Both the position numbers and the translations under genes were made by a program. DNA of 64,000 nt, from positions 558,001 to 622,000 of the forward strand of contig NZ_WHOH01000003.1 in NCBI RefSeq assembly GCF_009741735.1, written 5' to 3'. Source of the stretch: Lentibacillus sp. JNUCC-1. Lineage in GTDB: Bacteria > Bacillota > Bacilli > Bacillales > Amphibacillaceae. The notes beneath the pieces were generated by a model. That model did no database searches. It saw only the letters and a program-made list of their open reading frames with translations, and was not told where the DNA came from. Below, piece after piece: positions 36,112 through 45,600 of the stretch. Positions within the stretch are counted from its first letter, which is position 1. Every line of letters starts with the position of its first letter.

Positions 36112-36142
36112 AAAAAAGCCACTCTGAGAGCAGAATGGCTTT
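36112..36142 (-). terminator. Terminator of the LCP gene
   Basis: On the reverse strand AAAGCCATTCT and AGAGTGGCTTTTTT form the stem and T run, directly behind the stop at 36145. The remaining part of the 35912-36111 interval is AT-rich and should hold the PBP promoter, which I could not place. Confidence 0.85.
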
Positions 36143-36144
36143 GG

Positions 36145-37085
36145 TTATTTGGCGTTCATATGTGTCGTAATCTCCTGATTGATACGATTGATTTCGGCGT
36201 CAGGAACAATGTAGTACCAAACAGAATTAATGGTTTGACCCTGTCCTTTGATTTCCATTGTGTGGATATCTTTACGTGTATCTCGATAATTGCTAAATAA
36301 CTTTTGCATTTGATTTTTATCAAGATTGGTTTCAACGTTCGTACCCAGTATGTTGAGGATCTCTCCGATTTTTGTTATGCCATTGAAGCTGGCGGTTTCA
36401 TCCATCGCAGCTTTTATGACATTTCGCTGACGTTCGTTGCGGCCAAGGTCACCTCTTGGATCACCCTTGCGCATACGGATATATTTTAGTGCTTCGTCAC
36501 CGTTCAAATGGATATTACCTTTTGGAAAATCTGCACCGCCTTGGGAAAAGGCCATTGAGTTTGTGACGGTGACACCACCCAGAGCATCTATACCCTGCTT
36601 GAAACCCTCCATGTTAACTTTGGCGTAGAAATGTACAGGCAGATCGAATGTATTTTCTACTGTCTCCACCGCCAAAGGCACTTTACCGAAAGCATAAGCA
36701 TGGTTGATTTTATCCTTGCCGCGTCCGGGAATATTCACATAAGTGTCGCGGGGATACTCAGCATGGCCATTGAATCAGTCTTGGGATTCAGAGACATCAG
36801 AATCATTGTGTCTGACCGTCCTCTGTCACCAGGCCGCTCATCTACCCCAAGCAGTAGGATATTGATGGCATCAGTTTCCTTGAATCGCTTATCAAGTTCT
36901 TTCTGTCGTTCGGGATGCTCATCTCGTGCAAGTGGGTTGTGCATTGTTTCAAGTGTGTCACCTACCTGGTCCCACATATATAAAGCATACCCACCGACTA
37001 GGAGGATGACGGCAAGAAAGAACCCGCCTACCCACCAGGGCCACTTTCGTTTTTTCTGTTTACGTTTTTCCATTCTGGTTTGCAC
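36145..37085 (-). pseudogene. LytR-CpsA-Psr family wall polymer ligase (one-base frameshift)
   Basis: Restoring one C in the C4 run near 36748 gives IPRDTYVNIPGRGKDKINHAYAFG and a complete 313-residue LCP protein. It has a basic cytoplasmic N-terminus, one membrane helix (WWVGGFFLAVILLVGGYALY) and an extracellular LCP domain with LLLGVDER, RSDTMIL, the RDTYV arginine that binds pyrophosphate, and RMRKGDPRGDLGRNERQR. TagTUV-type enzymes move teichoic acids or related polymers from lipid carrier to peptidoglycan. GTG 37085 is the start, with GAGGAGA before it. The break lies exactly at an invariant arginine, in a homopolymer, so a sequencing error is likely. Confidence 0.85.
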
Positions 37086-37351
37086 GTATCATTCTCCTCA
37101 TCTGTCAGTTGGGGTGAAATTGAATGTCCACTGCTTAAATTATATCCAAAATAGTTCTTTTCGTCTAATATCACCTGAATAGGACGATAATATGAATGGT
37201 GTTTATTAAGACGCATAAGGGAATGTATATCTCTAAATCATTTACCTTAAGTGATATGGGACTAATGAAGGAAAGTTAGTATGGCTTAACAAACAAGAGG
37301 TAATTACGGTCATTTTTGTGATATACTATATATGAAAGAGGGTGTGAGAAC

Positions 37352-37681
37352 TTGATCGGTGAAAACATCAAAAAATTGCGGCAAAACCGTGGTATGTCAA
37401 TTTCAGAGTTGGCAGAGAAAGCAGGTGTCGCAAAATCATATCTGAGTTCAATTGAGCGAAATTTACAAAAGAACCCATCGATCCAGTTCATCGAAAAAAT
37501 AAGCGATGTACTGAACGTATCGATTAATGTACTACTGAAAGAAGATCAGTCTGATGAAGAAATCGATCTTGACGCAGATTGGCTTGCTCTCGTTGACGAG
37601 GCTATGCATTCCGGGGTGTCAAAAGAAGAATTTAAACAATACCTCGAATTTATGAAATGGCGCAATCAGCAAGAAAGTTAA
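37352..37681 (+). CDS. sinR: SinR-like biofilm/motility master repressor
   Basis: This 109-residue protein matches SinR across both parts, from memory. The N-terminal HTH_3 domain includes ISELAEKAGVAKSYLSSIERN and NPSIQFIEKISDVLNVS. The C-terminal SinI/SinR tetramerisation helix pair is WLALVDEAMHSGVSKEEFKQYLEFMKW. SinR represses matrix genes and promotes the motile state. The start is TTG 37352 behind GAGGGTGTG. No sinI antagonist gene is adjacent, unlike the sinIR operon of B. subtilis. The stop overlaps the next start (TAATG). Confidence 0.88.
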   Translation: MIGENIKKLRQNRGMSISELAEKAGVAKSYLSSIERNLQKNPSIQFIEKISDVLNVSINVLLKEDQSDEEIDLDADWLALVDEAMHSGVSKEEFKQYLEFMKWRNQQES

Positions 37682-38186
37682 TGTGTATGAGGAGATGGAT
37701 CTACTGGGTATTTCCTGCTGTCTGGATGGGGGTTATTTTCTATGCTTCTTCACAACCATATGAGCAGCAGGACATTAAACCTTTCATGTCAGATACGTTT
37801 GATCTTTCTTTTTTGGAGCCGATGCTTACTCATTTTCAGCTTACCTATCATCAATCAGAGGTAAGTGTACAGGCATTGGGTGTGGACGGATTTATCGAGT
37901 TCTTTATCAGAAAAGGCGCACACTTTGGTGTGTTTTTTGTGTTGGCTTTGCTTGTTTACATTGCTTTGAAGAAAACGACCGCACTTTATTTCAGCGGACA
38001 GCTCGCTGTGTCATTTGTCTGGGCCGTTGCATACGCTGGAATAGATGAATGGCATCAAAGCTTCACGAGTAACAGAACACCTATTTCGGAGATGTTCTAA
38101 TTGACGCTGCTGGTGCTCTGTCTGCCATAGTTCTGATTATGGTTTTCAGATTCGTCAGGAAGAGAAAGTTGAGAAAAATGTCATGA
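37681..38186 (+). pseudogene. VanZ-like membrane protein (one-base frameshift)
   Basis: Its N-terminus (MCMRRWIYWVFPAVWMGVIFYASSQP) and RKGAHFGVFFVLALLVYIAL helix, followed by YAGIDEWHQSFTSNRTP, are the VanZ family signature. The frame stops at 38100, but shifting by one base at about 38080 continues FGDVLIDAAGALSAIVLIMVF and ends at 38186, giving 168 residues with four membrane segments. The function of VanZ proteins is poorly known; some raise teicoplanin resistance. It is translationally coupled to sinR through TAATG. Confidence 0.75.
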
Positions 38187-38302
38187 AACACTGTGACAAT
38201 TTGACGAAATTGAAGTTAATTTGTTGTTCGTGACGTTTTCTATCATCTTGTTGTGGTATAGTACCATTATACTAAACTCTTTTTTAAAAGGCGGTTTAAA
38301 GC

Positions 38303-38452
38303 ATGCGTGAACAAGAACACTATAAAGTAATGCTGAAAAAGTTAATAGATAAAACAGAAACAAACCGAATTCAAACTTCTGAAGAACTGATTCAGATGCT
38401 TGTTGAAGAATTGACTAGAGGCAAAGAGTTTGAACAAGGTTATGCTGAATAA
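38303..38452 (+). CDS. Small helical protein of unknown function (49 aa)
   Basis: An ATG with AAGGCGG eleven bases upstream opens a 49-codon frame starting MREQEHYKVMLKKLIDKTET and ending EELTRGKEFEQGYAE. It is charged and likely all-helical. It is not a SinI: the SinI helix pattern is missing. A TATAGT box lies 40 bp upstream. The frame is short, so this call depends on the ribosome site and codon pattern. Confidence 0.5.
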   Translation: MREQEHYKVMLKKLIDKTETNRIQTSEELIQMLVEELTRGKEFEQGYAE

Positions 38453-38522
38453 TAGACACGATCCGTATAAAGGTCTCGAAATGATGCACCATATGAGGCA
38501 GTAATTACTGGAGGGAACAATT

Positions 38523-39695
38523 TTGGAACTTGGAGAACCGATTTTAATTAAAAATGCGGACATCTATGTGGAAAACAGCCAGTGGCAGCACGGTTCAATC
38601 CTTGTTGAAAACGGCAAAATTGCAGCAATTAAGACCGATACTGAACTGGAAACACCTTCATCTGTGATAACCATTGATGGGAGCGGGTTACGCATTATAC
38701 CAGGGTTTATTGACGGTCACATCCATGGTGCTGCAGGCAGCGATGTTATGGATGCGACAGAAGAAGCGCTCGATGCAATGGCGAAAGCGCTGCCTGAAGA
38801 AGGCACCACCAGCTTTTTGGCAACGACGATCACACAATCACCCGAAAATATTGAACGGGCACTGGAAAACATTGCATCGTATCAAAACAAACCTGGTCAA
38901 GCCCAGATGATTGGCGCACACTTGGAAGGCCCTTTTATAGAAGTGAGCAAAAAAGGTGCTCAGCCTGAAAAGTATATTATGAAACCTGATCTGGATGTGT
39001 TTAACAAGTGGCAAACACTCTCCGGAAACAACATCAAAACCATTACAATGGCACCAGAACATGATGAAGATGGTTCGTTTATCAAGGCTTTATTTGAAAA
39101 AGGCATTAATATTTCAGCAGGGCATACCGGGGCAGACTACGCTGATCTGAAAACAGCTGTCTCTTACGGTGTGCGTCAGTTGACACATATCTGCAACGCC
39201 ATGAACGGGATTCACCACAGAGAAATTGGCGCAGTCGGGGCCGCCTTTCTTCTTGAAGAGCTGCGTGCTGAACTCATTGCGGACGGTGTTCATGTGGTTC
39301 CGGAAATGATGCAGTTGATTTATGACAACGTCGGCAGTGAACGACTCATTCTGATCACAGATGCCATGCGAGCCAAGTGTTTACAGCCGGGAGACTATGA
39401 GCTGGGCGGCCAGCCTGTCAAGGTCACTTCTGACAGAGCGATGCTTGAAAACGGCTCACTTGCCGGAAGTATTCTGAAGCTGCGTGACGGGGCTAAAAAT
39501 ATGCTGAAACTGGCTGGCGCAACGATTGAGGATGTCGTTGAAATGGCCTCAGCCAACCCTGCCAAACAAATTAATATGTATGATCGAAAAGGGCGCATTT
39601 TTGTCGGAGGAGACGCAGATCTCCTGCTGGTTGGTGAGGATTTGAACATACATTATACAATTAGCGGCGGAGCGATCGCTTTCAAGGAGGAATAG
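38523..39695 (+). CDS. nagA: N-acetylglucosamine-6-phosphate deacetylase
   Basis: An amidohydrolase of 390 residues that converts GlcNAc-6-phosphate to glucosamine-6-phosphate. Metal-site motifs are visible: GFIDGHIHGAAGSDVMD (HxH), GAHLEGPFIEVSKKGAQ, AGHTGA, HICNAMNGIHHRE and the catalytic Asp in LITDAMRA. The start is TTG 38523, nine bases behind GGAGGG. It is followed six bases later by nagB. It completes the path from the muropeptide operon. Confidence 0.95.
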   Translation: MELGEPILIKNADIYVENSQWQHGSILVENGKIAAIKTDTELETPSSVITIDGSGLRIIPGFIDGHIHGAAGSDVMDATEEALDAMAKALPEEGTTSFLATTITQSPENIERALENIASYQNKPGQAQMIGAHLEGPFIEVSKKGAQPEKYIMKPDLDVFNKWQTLSGNNIKTITMAPEHDEDGSFIKALFEKGINISAGHTGADYADLKTAVSYGVRQLTHICNAMNGIHHREIGAVGAAFLLEELRAELIADGVHVVPEMMQLIYDNVGSERLILITDAMRAKCLQPGDYELGGQPVKVTSDRAMLENGSLAGSILKLRDGAKNMLKLAGATIEDVVEMASANPAKQINMYDRKGRIFVGGDADLLLVGEDLNIHYTISGGAIAFKEE

Positions 39696-39701
39696 ATAGT
39701 T

Positions 39702-40430
39702 ATGGAATTAATCCGGGTGAAGGATTATGAAGAAATGAGCGCTAAAGCTTGTGAGTTGGTTAAAGAATTGATGAACACAGTTCAATCGCCTGTGCTGGGA
39801 CTCGCCACAGGGTCCACACCTGAGGGACTTTATGAGAAACTTATCCATACATATGAAAATGGAGCTATATCGTTCTCGAATACAAAGACTTTTAATCTTG
39901 ATGAATATGTCGGTCTTACAAAAGAAGATCCGAATAGTTATCATTATTATATGACTGAAAAACTGTTCAAACATGTTGATTTGAAAGAAGGTAATGCCCA
40001 CCTGCCAGATGGTGCTGCAGAAGACAAGTCCCAGGCATGTGAAGATTATGAAAGACTGATCAAATCAGCCGGAGCGATTGATCTGCAACTTCTGGGTCTA
40101 GGGATGAATGGTCATATCGGATTTAACGAGCCCGGCACCGACTTTAAGAGCAGAACGCATATTGTGACGCTCGATGAGTCGACACGCCAAGCAAACGCAC
40201 GTTTTTTTAATTCAATGGATGAAGTGCCAACTGAAGCGATAACGATGGGGATCCAATCGATTATGGAAGCCCGCCGTGTTGTATTGCTGGTTTCTGGAGA
40301 GAAAAAAGCAGAAGCACTGGCAAGTTTGGTGAACGGGGAAGTGACCGAAACCTTCCCGGCATCTATTTTGCAACAGCATTCAGATGCTGTGATTATTGCT
40401 GATGAAGGTGCCTGTTCACAATTGCGGTGA
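39702..40430 (+). CDS. nagB: Glucosamine-6-phosphate deaminase
   Basis: This 242-residue enzyme produces fructose-6-phosphate and ammonia from glucosamine-6-phosphate. Motifs LGLATGSTPEGLY, FNLDEYVGL (catalytic Asp), LLGLGMNGHIGFNEPGT (Asp/His region) and RVVLLVSGEKKAEAL are in place. It forms an operon with nagA. No nagR-type GntR regulator follows, unlike in B. subtilis, and I saw no clear dre-type operator upstream of nagA. Confidence 0.95.
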   Translation: MELIRVKDYEEMSAKACELVKELMNTVQSPVLGLATGSTPEGLYEKLIHTYENGAISFSNTKTFNLDEYVGLTKEDPNSYHYYMTEKLFKHVDLKEGNAHLPDGAAEDKSQACEDYERLIKSAGAIDLQLLGLGMNGHIGFNEPGTDFKSRTHIVTLDESTRQANARFFNSMDEVPTEAITMGIQSIMEARRVVLLVSGEKKAEALASLVNGEVTETFPASILQQHSDAVIIADEGACSQLR

Positions 40431-40435
40431 ATAAC

Positions 40436-40470
40436 AAAGGGACTAAAGTCTTGATGCTTTAGTCCCTTTC
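40436..40470 (+). terminator. Terminator after nagB
   Basis: A perfect 13-bp stem AAAGGGACTAAAG / CTTTAGTCCCTTT followed by CGTTTT. Confidence 0.9.
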
Positions 40471-40508
40471 GTTTTATGAGGTTAAAGTATAAAATTTGGA
40501 AAAGGCGT

Positions 40509-41150
40509 TCATTTATCGGTTACAGGGAACTCCATATACATTTGATCTATGGTTTTAAGTACAGCCTGATCACTCGTCAGGTCTGTTATCCAATCGATAA
40601 AAGCTTGCTCCTCACCAATTGCTACATAAACGATGAACTCAACTTGTTCGAGATAATGAATATCTTTAAGGAAATGATCTGATTGGCGCAGAACGTTTTC
40701 AAGTTTTCCGAGCAGCGGATAATCGACTGTGACAGATACACCTTGCGTGAGCTCCCGCTTGACGATGCCTGTTTCTCTAATGGCTTGGGATGTCGTGCTG
40801 CCGTATGCACGAATTAATCCCCCTCCCCCTAGTTTGATACCGCCGAAGTAACGCGTAACGACGACCGCCGTATCTTTCAGGCCCATCTTTTTCAGGACTT
40901 CAAGCATAGGGACTCCCGCTGTTCCGCTGGGTTCGCCATCATCGTTTGCTTTTTGAATTTGATCATTTTCTCCGATCATATAAGCTGAACAATTATGTGT
41001 GGCATCGTGGTGCTTTTTTTTGATTGATTGAATGAATTCAGCAGCTTCTTCTTCGGTTTCCACACGCCGAACATATCCGATGAAGCGTGACTTTTGAATG
41101 ACTTGTTCTGAGCTGCCGTTTTTGTTTACTGTAAAATAACTCGATAACAT
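40509..41150 (-). CDS. yvyE: YigZ/IMPACT family protein (YvyE)
   Basis: A 213-residue protein of the UPF0029/IMPACT family. The N-terminal half holds KSRFIGYV, HNCSAYMIG, DDGEPSGTAGVPMLEVL and VVVTRYFGGIKLGGGGLIRAYG, all family hallmarks; the C-terminal half is the DUF1949 ferredoxin-like domain. The eukaryotic IMPACT regulates the Gcn2 kinase; the bacterial role is unsettled. GGAGGTG lies before ATG 41150. It is divergent from degS, the same arrangement as in B. subtilis. Confidence 0.9.
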   Translation of the reverse strand: MLSSYFTVNKNGSSEQVIQKSRFIGYVRRVETEEEAAEFIQSIKKKHHDATHNCSAYMIGENDQIQKANDDGEPSGTAGVPMLEVLKKMGLKDTAVVVTRYFGGIKLGGGGLIRAYGSTTSQAIRETGIVKRELTQGVSVTVDYPLLGKLENVLRQSDHFLKDIHYLEQVEFIVYVAIGEEQAFIDWITDLTSDQAVLKTIDQMYMEFPVTDK

Positions 41151-41242
41151 CTTGCATTTCACCTCCAAAACGCACATTATAGAATGATAGATGGTTTATA
41201 TTGAAACAGATTGTACTATTATAACATAGGTTGGTGAGATAA

Positions 41243-42373
41243 ATGGTCGAGCTGACAAAAGAAGGTATCTTAGACAAGGTTATAGAAGAAATGGTCGAAG
41301 TCGTGGAGTCGAGTAAAGATGAGATCTTCACAATTGGAGATAATGCACGTGCCGAATACGAACGACTGGTCAATGAACTTGAAGATACAAAAGACAAAGT
41401 TGTCGGATTGATTGATGATGGAGATGATCTCGAAAAGAAAGTGCGTCTGTCTCGCCAGAATCTATCACGGGTAAGTAAGCATTTTGATCAGTATTCAGAG
41501 AATGAAATTAGAGATGTATATGAACGCACACATGAACTACAAACCCGCTTGGCGATGATGCGCCAAGCTGAGGCTTCTCTCAGACAAAAACGTGACGAAT
41601 TGGAACGTCGGTTGCAGACGCTCTACGGGACAATAGAACGTGCGGAGACATTGACCCGAAAAATATCGGTTATTTTAAAATACTTAACAGATGATTTCCA
41701 GCAAATGAATATGATGCTTGAAGAAGCGAAAGAAAAACAGGAATTCGGACTTAAAATTATTGAGGCACAAGAGGATGAACGACGAAAGATCTCCAGAGAA
41801 ATTCATGATGGCCCAGCCCAGATGCTTGCCAATGTCCTCCTCCGATCAGAAATTGTTGACCGTACATTCCGAAGCGGAAATCTTGAGGAGTCTCTAAATG
41901 AAATCAAAAGCATGCGTAAAATGATTCGCTCTTCGTTATATGAAGTCCGACGTGTCATTTACGATTTGCGTCCAATGGCGCTGGATGATCTTGGACTCTT
42001 ACCGACCATGCGGAAGTACGTTGACACCATGGCTGAGTATAATGATATTGAGATTGAGCTCACGACAATGGGCAAACAGGAACGTTTACCGCAGAAATAT
42101 GAAGTTGCATTTTTTCGTCTTGCACAAGAAGCCTTGCAAAATGCGATCAAACATTCTGCAGCTTCGTTAATTCAAATCAAGCTTGAAATCAATAACCGCT
42201 TTATGTTTCTCGTGGTGAAGGATAATGGAAAAGGTTTTGACCCAAATCAGAAGAAGGAAGAATCTTTTGGACTGATTGGCATGCGGGAGCGCATCGATAT
42301 GCTGGAAGGTTCCTTCACAATTGAATCTGCAAAGGGTAAAGGCACAAGCCTCATCATAAAAGTACCACTCTAA
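41243..42373 (+). CDS. degS: Cytoplasmic sensor kinase DegS
   Basis: A 376-residue HisKA_3 kinase without membrane segments. The N-terminal half is the long coiled-coil DegS sensor domain. The phosphorylated histidine is in EDERRKISREIHDGPAQM (about residue 188), and the ATP-binding domain has FRLAQEALQNAIKHSAA, VKDNGKGFD and GLIGMRERI. It controls DegU and hence exoenzymes, competence, motility and biofilm. It is the first gene of degSU, in the conserved place next to yvyE and the comF genes. Confidence 0.96.
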   Translation: MVELTKEGILDKVIEEMVEVVESSKDEIFTIGDNARAEYERLVNELEDTKDKVVGLIDDGDDLEKKVRLSRQNLSRVSKHFDQYSENEIRDVYERTHELQTRLAMMRQAEASLRQKRDELERRLQTLYGTIERAETLTRKISVILKYLTDDFQQMNMMLEEAKEKQEFGLKIIEAQEDERRKISREIHDGPAQMLANVLLRSEIVDRTFRSGNLEESLNEIKSMRKMIRSSLYEVRRVIYDLRPMALDDLGLLPTMRKYVDTMAEYNDIEIELTTMGKQERLPQKYEVAFFRLAQEALQNAIKHSAASLIQIKLEINNRFMFLVVKDNGKGFDPNQKKEESFGLIGMRERIDMLEGSFTIESAKGKGTSLIIKVPL

Positions 42374-42502
42374 CTAAAGGATATAAAAAAATCGAAAGGT
42401 CAAATAAAAAGAAGGTGTCAGTATACTTATTTTCATTTACAAGTATACTAGATTCAATAGATGACCTGGTTATGCACATTAAAAGGCAGGAGGAACGAGA
42501 AA

Positions 42503-43189
42503 ATGGGAAATAAAATTAAAGTAATCCTCATTGATGACCATAAGTTGTTCCGGGAAGGCGTCAAACGCATTCTTGAATTTGAACCCGGACTCGAAGTTGT
42601 TGCAGAAGGGGAAGACGGGTCATGCGCCCCCACACTTGTTAAAAAACACCGGCCTGATGTTGTTTTAATGGACATCAATATGCAGAATGTCAATGGAGTG
42701 GAGGCTACAGGCACGCTTGTAAGAAGCTTTCCAAACACACGTGTCATCATCTTGTCCATTCATGACGATGAAAGCTATGTCACACATGCTTTGCAGACAG
42801 GCGCCCAAGGTTACCTTCTGAAGGAAATGGATGCCCATGCGCTGGTTGAAGCCATCAAAGTAGTCAGCGAAGGCGGTTCATACCTGCATCCGCGCGTAAC
42901 CCACAACCTCGTTAAAGAATATCGCAGGCTGATTCGGGAGAGCGAATCCGTCTTAACAGCTACCGGCATTGAGTATGAAAAGCCTGTTCATCTATTGACA
43001 AAGCGAGAATGTGAAGTCCTGCAGCTGCTTGCTGAGGGCAAGAGTAATAAATCTGCAGCAAAAGCTCTATACATCAGTGAGAAAACCATTAAAAACCATG
43101 TCAGCAACATATTACAAAAAATGAACGCAACGGACCGCACACAAGCTGTTGTTGAAGCCATCAAGAAAGGCTGGGTCGATGTTATTTAA
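42503..43189 (+). CDS. degU: Response regulator DegU
   Basis: A NarL-family regulator of 228 residues. The receiver has the acidic pair IDDHKLF (11-12), the phospho-acceptor Asp57 in VVLMDINMQ and Lys in YLLKEMD. The LuxR-type HTH is [36 protein letters not shown]. The start at ATG 42503 follows GGAGG; the longer frame lacks a site. The gap of 129 bp to degS could carry an own promoter, as for B. subtilis degU. Confidence 0.96.
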   Translation: MGNKIKVILIDDHKLFREGVKRILEFEPGLEVVAEGEDGSCAPTLVKKHRPDVVLMDINMQNVNGVEATGTLVRSFPNTRVIILSIHDDESYVTHALQTGAQGYLLKEMDAHALVEAIKVVSEGGSYLHPRVTHNLVKEYRRLIRESESVLTATGIEYEKPVHLLTKRECEVLQLLAEGKSNKSAAKALYISEKTIKNHVSNILQKMNATDRTQAVVEAIKKGWVDVI

Positions 43190-43236
43190 CACTGACTCAA
43201 CAGTAGTGGTCGAAATTTAAAGGAGAGAAACCTTAA

Positions 43237-44079
43237 ATGAAAGTAGCTGTTGTGACAGATAGTACAGCATATTTGCCTGAAGAGATCTTAGACCGACATG
43301 GCATCCACATCGTTCCACTCAGTGTCGTATTTGGCAGTGATGCCTATCGTGAAGGAATTGATATTACAACAGAAGACTTTTATAAGAAAGTCAAAGAGGC
43401 AGAAAATCTGCCTAAAACTTCTCAGCCCTCAATAGGCGAGATTGAAAACAAATATCGTGAGCTGGCTGAGACTTATGATGCAGTTATTTCCATACATTTA
43501 TCAAGCGGTATCAGCGGCACATACCAGGCGGCGGTCACAGCTGGACATGCAGTCGAAGGAATTGAGGTTTATCCGTTTGATTCAGAAATCAGCTGCATGG
43601 CCCAAGGCTTTTATTGTATTGAAGCAGCTCGGCTTGCTTCAGATGGTGCGGAACCCGAAACGATTACGGCGCGCCTTGATGAAATGAAACAGCACATGCG
43701 CGCGTATTTTATGGTAGACGATTTAACCCACCTCCAGCGCGGCGGGCGGTTGAGCAACGCTCAGGCATTTGTGGGCAGTCTCCTTCAGGTGAAGCCTGTG
43801 CTGCACTTTGAGAATAAGGTCATTGTGCCGTTTGAAAAAATTCGCACCCGCAAAAAGGCAATCAGACGTATTGTGAACATGTTAAAAGAGGATTTGTCGT
43901 CTGGGGAAACCTATCACATTGTATTTATTCATGCTAATAACGAGTCAGCAGCTATACAGCTGAAAGAAGAAATCGCTGAGGAATATCCCAAGACAGAAAA
44001 TATGATCAGTTATTTTGGTCCTGTGATCGGCACGCATTTAGGTGAAGGTGCACTCGGGATCTGCTGGTATAAGCAATAA
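43237..44079 (+). CDS. degV: DegV family fatty-acid-binding protein
   Basis: This 280-residue protein has the DegV signature: VVTDSTAYLPEEI, the loop TSQPSIGE that touches the lipid carboxylate, SIHLSSGISGTYQAA and DDLTHLQRGGRLSNAQAFVG. FakB-type relatives present fatty acids to the kinase FakA; DegV itself may do so. It lies between degU and the comF genes as in B. subtilis. Confidence 0.93.
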   Translation: MKVAVVTDSTAYLPEEILDRHGIHIVPLSVVFGSDAYREGIDITTEDFYKKVKEAENLPKTSQPSIGEIENKYRELAETYDAVISIHLSSGISGTYQAAVTAGHAVEGIEVYPFDSEISCMAQGFYCIEAARLASDGAEPETITARLDEMKQHMRAYFMVDDLTHLQRGGRLSNAQAFVGSLLQVKPVLHFENKVIVPFEKIRTRKKAIRRIVNMLKEDLSSGETYHIVFIHANNESAAIQLKEEIAEEYPKTENMISYFGPVIGTHLGEGALGICWYKQ

Positions 44080-44097
44080 TTCTATTCTTTTGATTCT

Positions 44098-44126
44098 GGA
44101 ACTGCCCTATAAGGTCAGTTCCTTTT
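44098..44126 (+). terminator. Terminator after degV
   Basis: GGAACTGCCC and GGTCAGTTCC form a ten-pair stem with one mismatch, then TTTT. Confidence 0.75.
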
Positions 44127-44169
44127 AAGCATTTTAACCCATTTACAAGAAGAAAAGAGTGATAACTCT

Positions 44170-45600
44170 ATGTCCTTCCAATCCAAGCCTCATTTACCTT
44201 CGACTCTGCATCTTCGTGAGCTTTCTATTAAGTTTGCCGGTAAGTTGCTGCTGCGTGATGAGTTGAATCTGATTACGTCCGATATTGAATTATTGATCAG
44301 CCAAGGTTGCCTTCAGCCCCTCCCTTCTTTTGAACATCGGTTAACAGGGCCAGAGTGCGCCCGCTGCGGCAACCGGAAAAACTCGCTTATTGGCCATTTG
44401 TCTTGTGCTAGTTGTGGAGAAGAGCATATCTATTGCCGGAAATGCATTGAGATGGGCCGAGTGCTTGCCTGTCAGCCCCTCTATGCATGGGCAGGCGCCG
44501 AAGCAGATTGGCCGACACATCCGGCTCCATGTACATGGACAGGAGAACTCACACAAGCTCAGCAGCAAGCGGCTGATTCCGTTGCCTCGGCCATACAAAC
44601 CAGGATGCCGGAGCTTTTGATTTGGGCGGTATGTGGTGCCGGCAAAACTGAAATGCTCTTTCCGGGAATTACGCAAGCTTTGCAGCTGGGTTTGCGGATT
44701 TGTATCGCGACTCCCCGAGCTGATGTGGTCAGAGAACTGAAGCCTCGTATACAAAAAGCTTTTGCTGAAATTCCCGTTCAAGCTTTATATGGCGGCAGTC
44801 CTGAAAGGGAGGCGTCTGCTCAGCTTATACTGGCTACCACCCATCAATTGCTTCGATTTAAGTCGGCTTTTGACGTTATGATTATTGATGAAATTGATGC
44901 CTTTCCCTTCCATGCTGATCCATCGCTCCCATTTGCAGCAAACCGAGCAAAGAAATCTGTCTGTACAACGATCTATTTAACAGCCACTCCCCGAACACAG
45001 CAACAGCGTTTGCTCACCAATAACAAACTGCCCCATGTGTTTGTCCCAACCCGTTACCATGGTCATCCCTTACCCGTTCCTAGTATGCACATGACTTTTC
45101 AGCTTCAAAAAAACCTTCGCGAAAATCGTTTGTCTCAAACTTGTGTCCAGTGGATGCGGAATCGTGACAACATGGACAGACAGTTGCTCATATTTGTTCC
45201 CGCCATTGCCTTGGCAGACAATCTCGTTGAGTCCGTTAGAGAATTGTTTTTGAAAGAAGGCTGGATTGAGGAGAACGCTCAAGTGTGCGCCGTTCATTCC
45301 GAAGATCCGAATCGAACAGAAAAAGTAGAACGCTTTCGCCAAAAAAAGCTCAAAGTCATCATTACCACCACCATACTGGAAAGAGGGGTAACTTTCCCTT
45401 CTGTAGATGTGATGGTTCTTAATGCAGGCCACGAGGTTTTTGATGAAGCTGCTCTTGTTCAAATTGCCGGACGAGCCGGGCGAAGTTCAGATGATCCGTA
45501 TGGTGAGGTCGTGTTTTTTCACGATGGGAAGACCGATGCAATGGTCCAGGCCATTCGCCATATCCGCCTGATGAATGAGCGGGAAGGGTGGCGATCATGA
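44170..45600 (+). CDS. comFA: DNA uptake helicase ComFA
   Basis: A 476-residue superfamily 2 helicase that pulls transforming single strands through the membrane channel. The N-terminal zinc site is CARCGN..CASCGEEHIYCRKC; Walker A is CGAGKTEM, the DEAD-like box is MIIDEIDAFPF, motif III is LTATP, and motif VI is QIAGRAGRSS. All catalytic motifs are intact, so uptake competence is plausible. comFB, which lies between comFA and comFC in B. subtilis, is absent, and comFC overlaps comFA at ATGA. Confidence 0.94.
   Translation: MSFQSKPHLPSTLHLRELSIKFAGKLLLRDELNLITSDIELLISQGCLQPLPSFEHRLTGPECARCGNRKNSLIGHLSCASCGEEHIYCRKCIEMGRVLACQPLYAWAGAEADWPTHPAPCTWTGELTQAQQQAADSVASAIQTRMPELLIWAVCGAGKTEMLFPGITQALQLGLRICIATPRADVVRELKPRIQKAFAEIPVQALYGGSPEREASAQLILATTHQLLRFKSAFDVMIIDEIDAFPFHADPSLPFAANRAKKSVCTTIYLTATPRTQQQRLLTNNKLPHVFVPTRYHGHPLPVPSMHMTFQLQKNLRENRLSQTCVQWMRNRDNMDRQLLIFVPAIALADNLVESVRELFLKEGWIEENAQVCAVHSEDPNRTEKVERFRQKKLKVIITTTILERGVTFPSVDVMVLNAGHEVFDEAALVQIAGRAGRSSDDPYGEVVFFHDGKTDAMVQAIRHIRLMNEREGWRS

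Noticed and set aside
38303..38452. SinI antagonist
   Set aside because: The small protein lacks the SinI helix pattern and does not resemble the SinR C-terminal pair.
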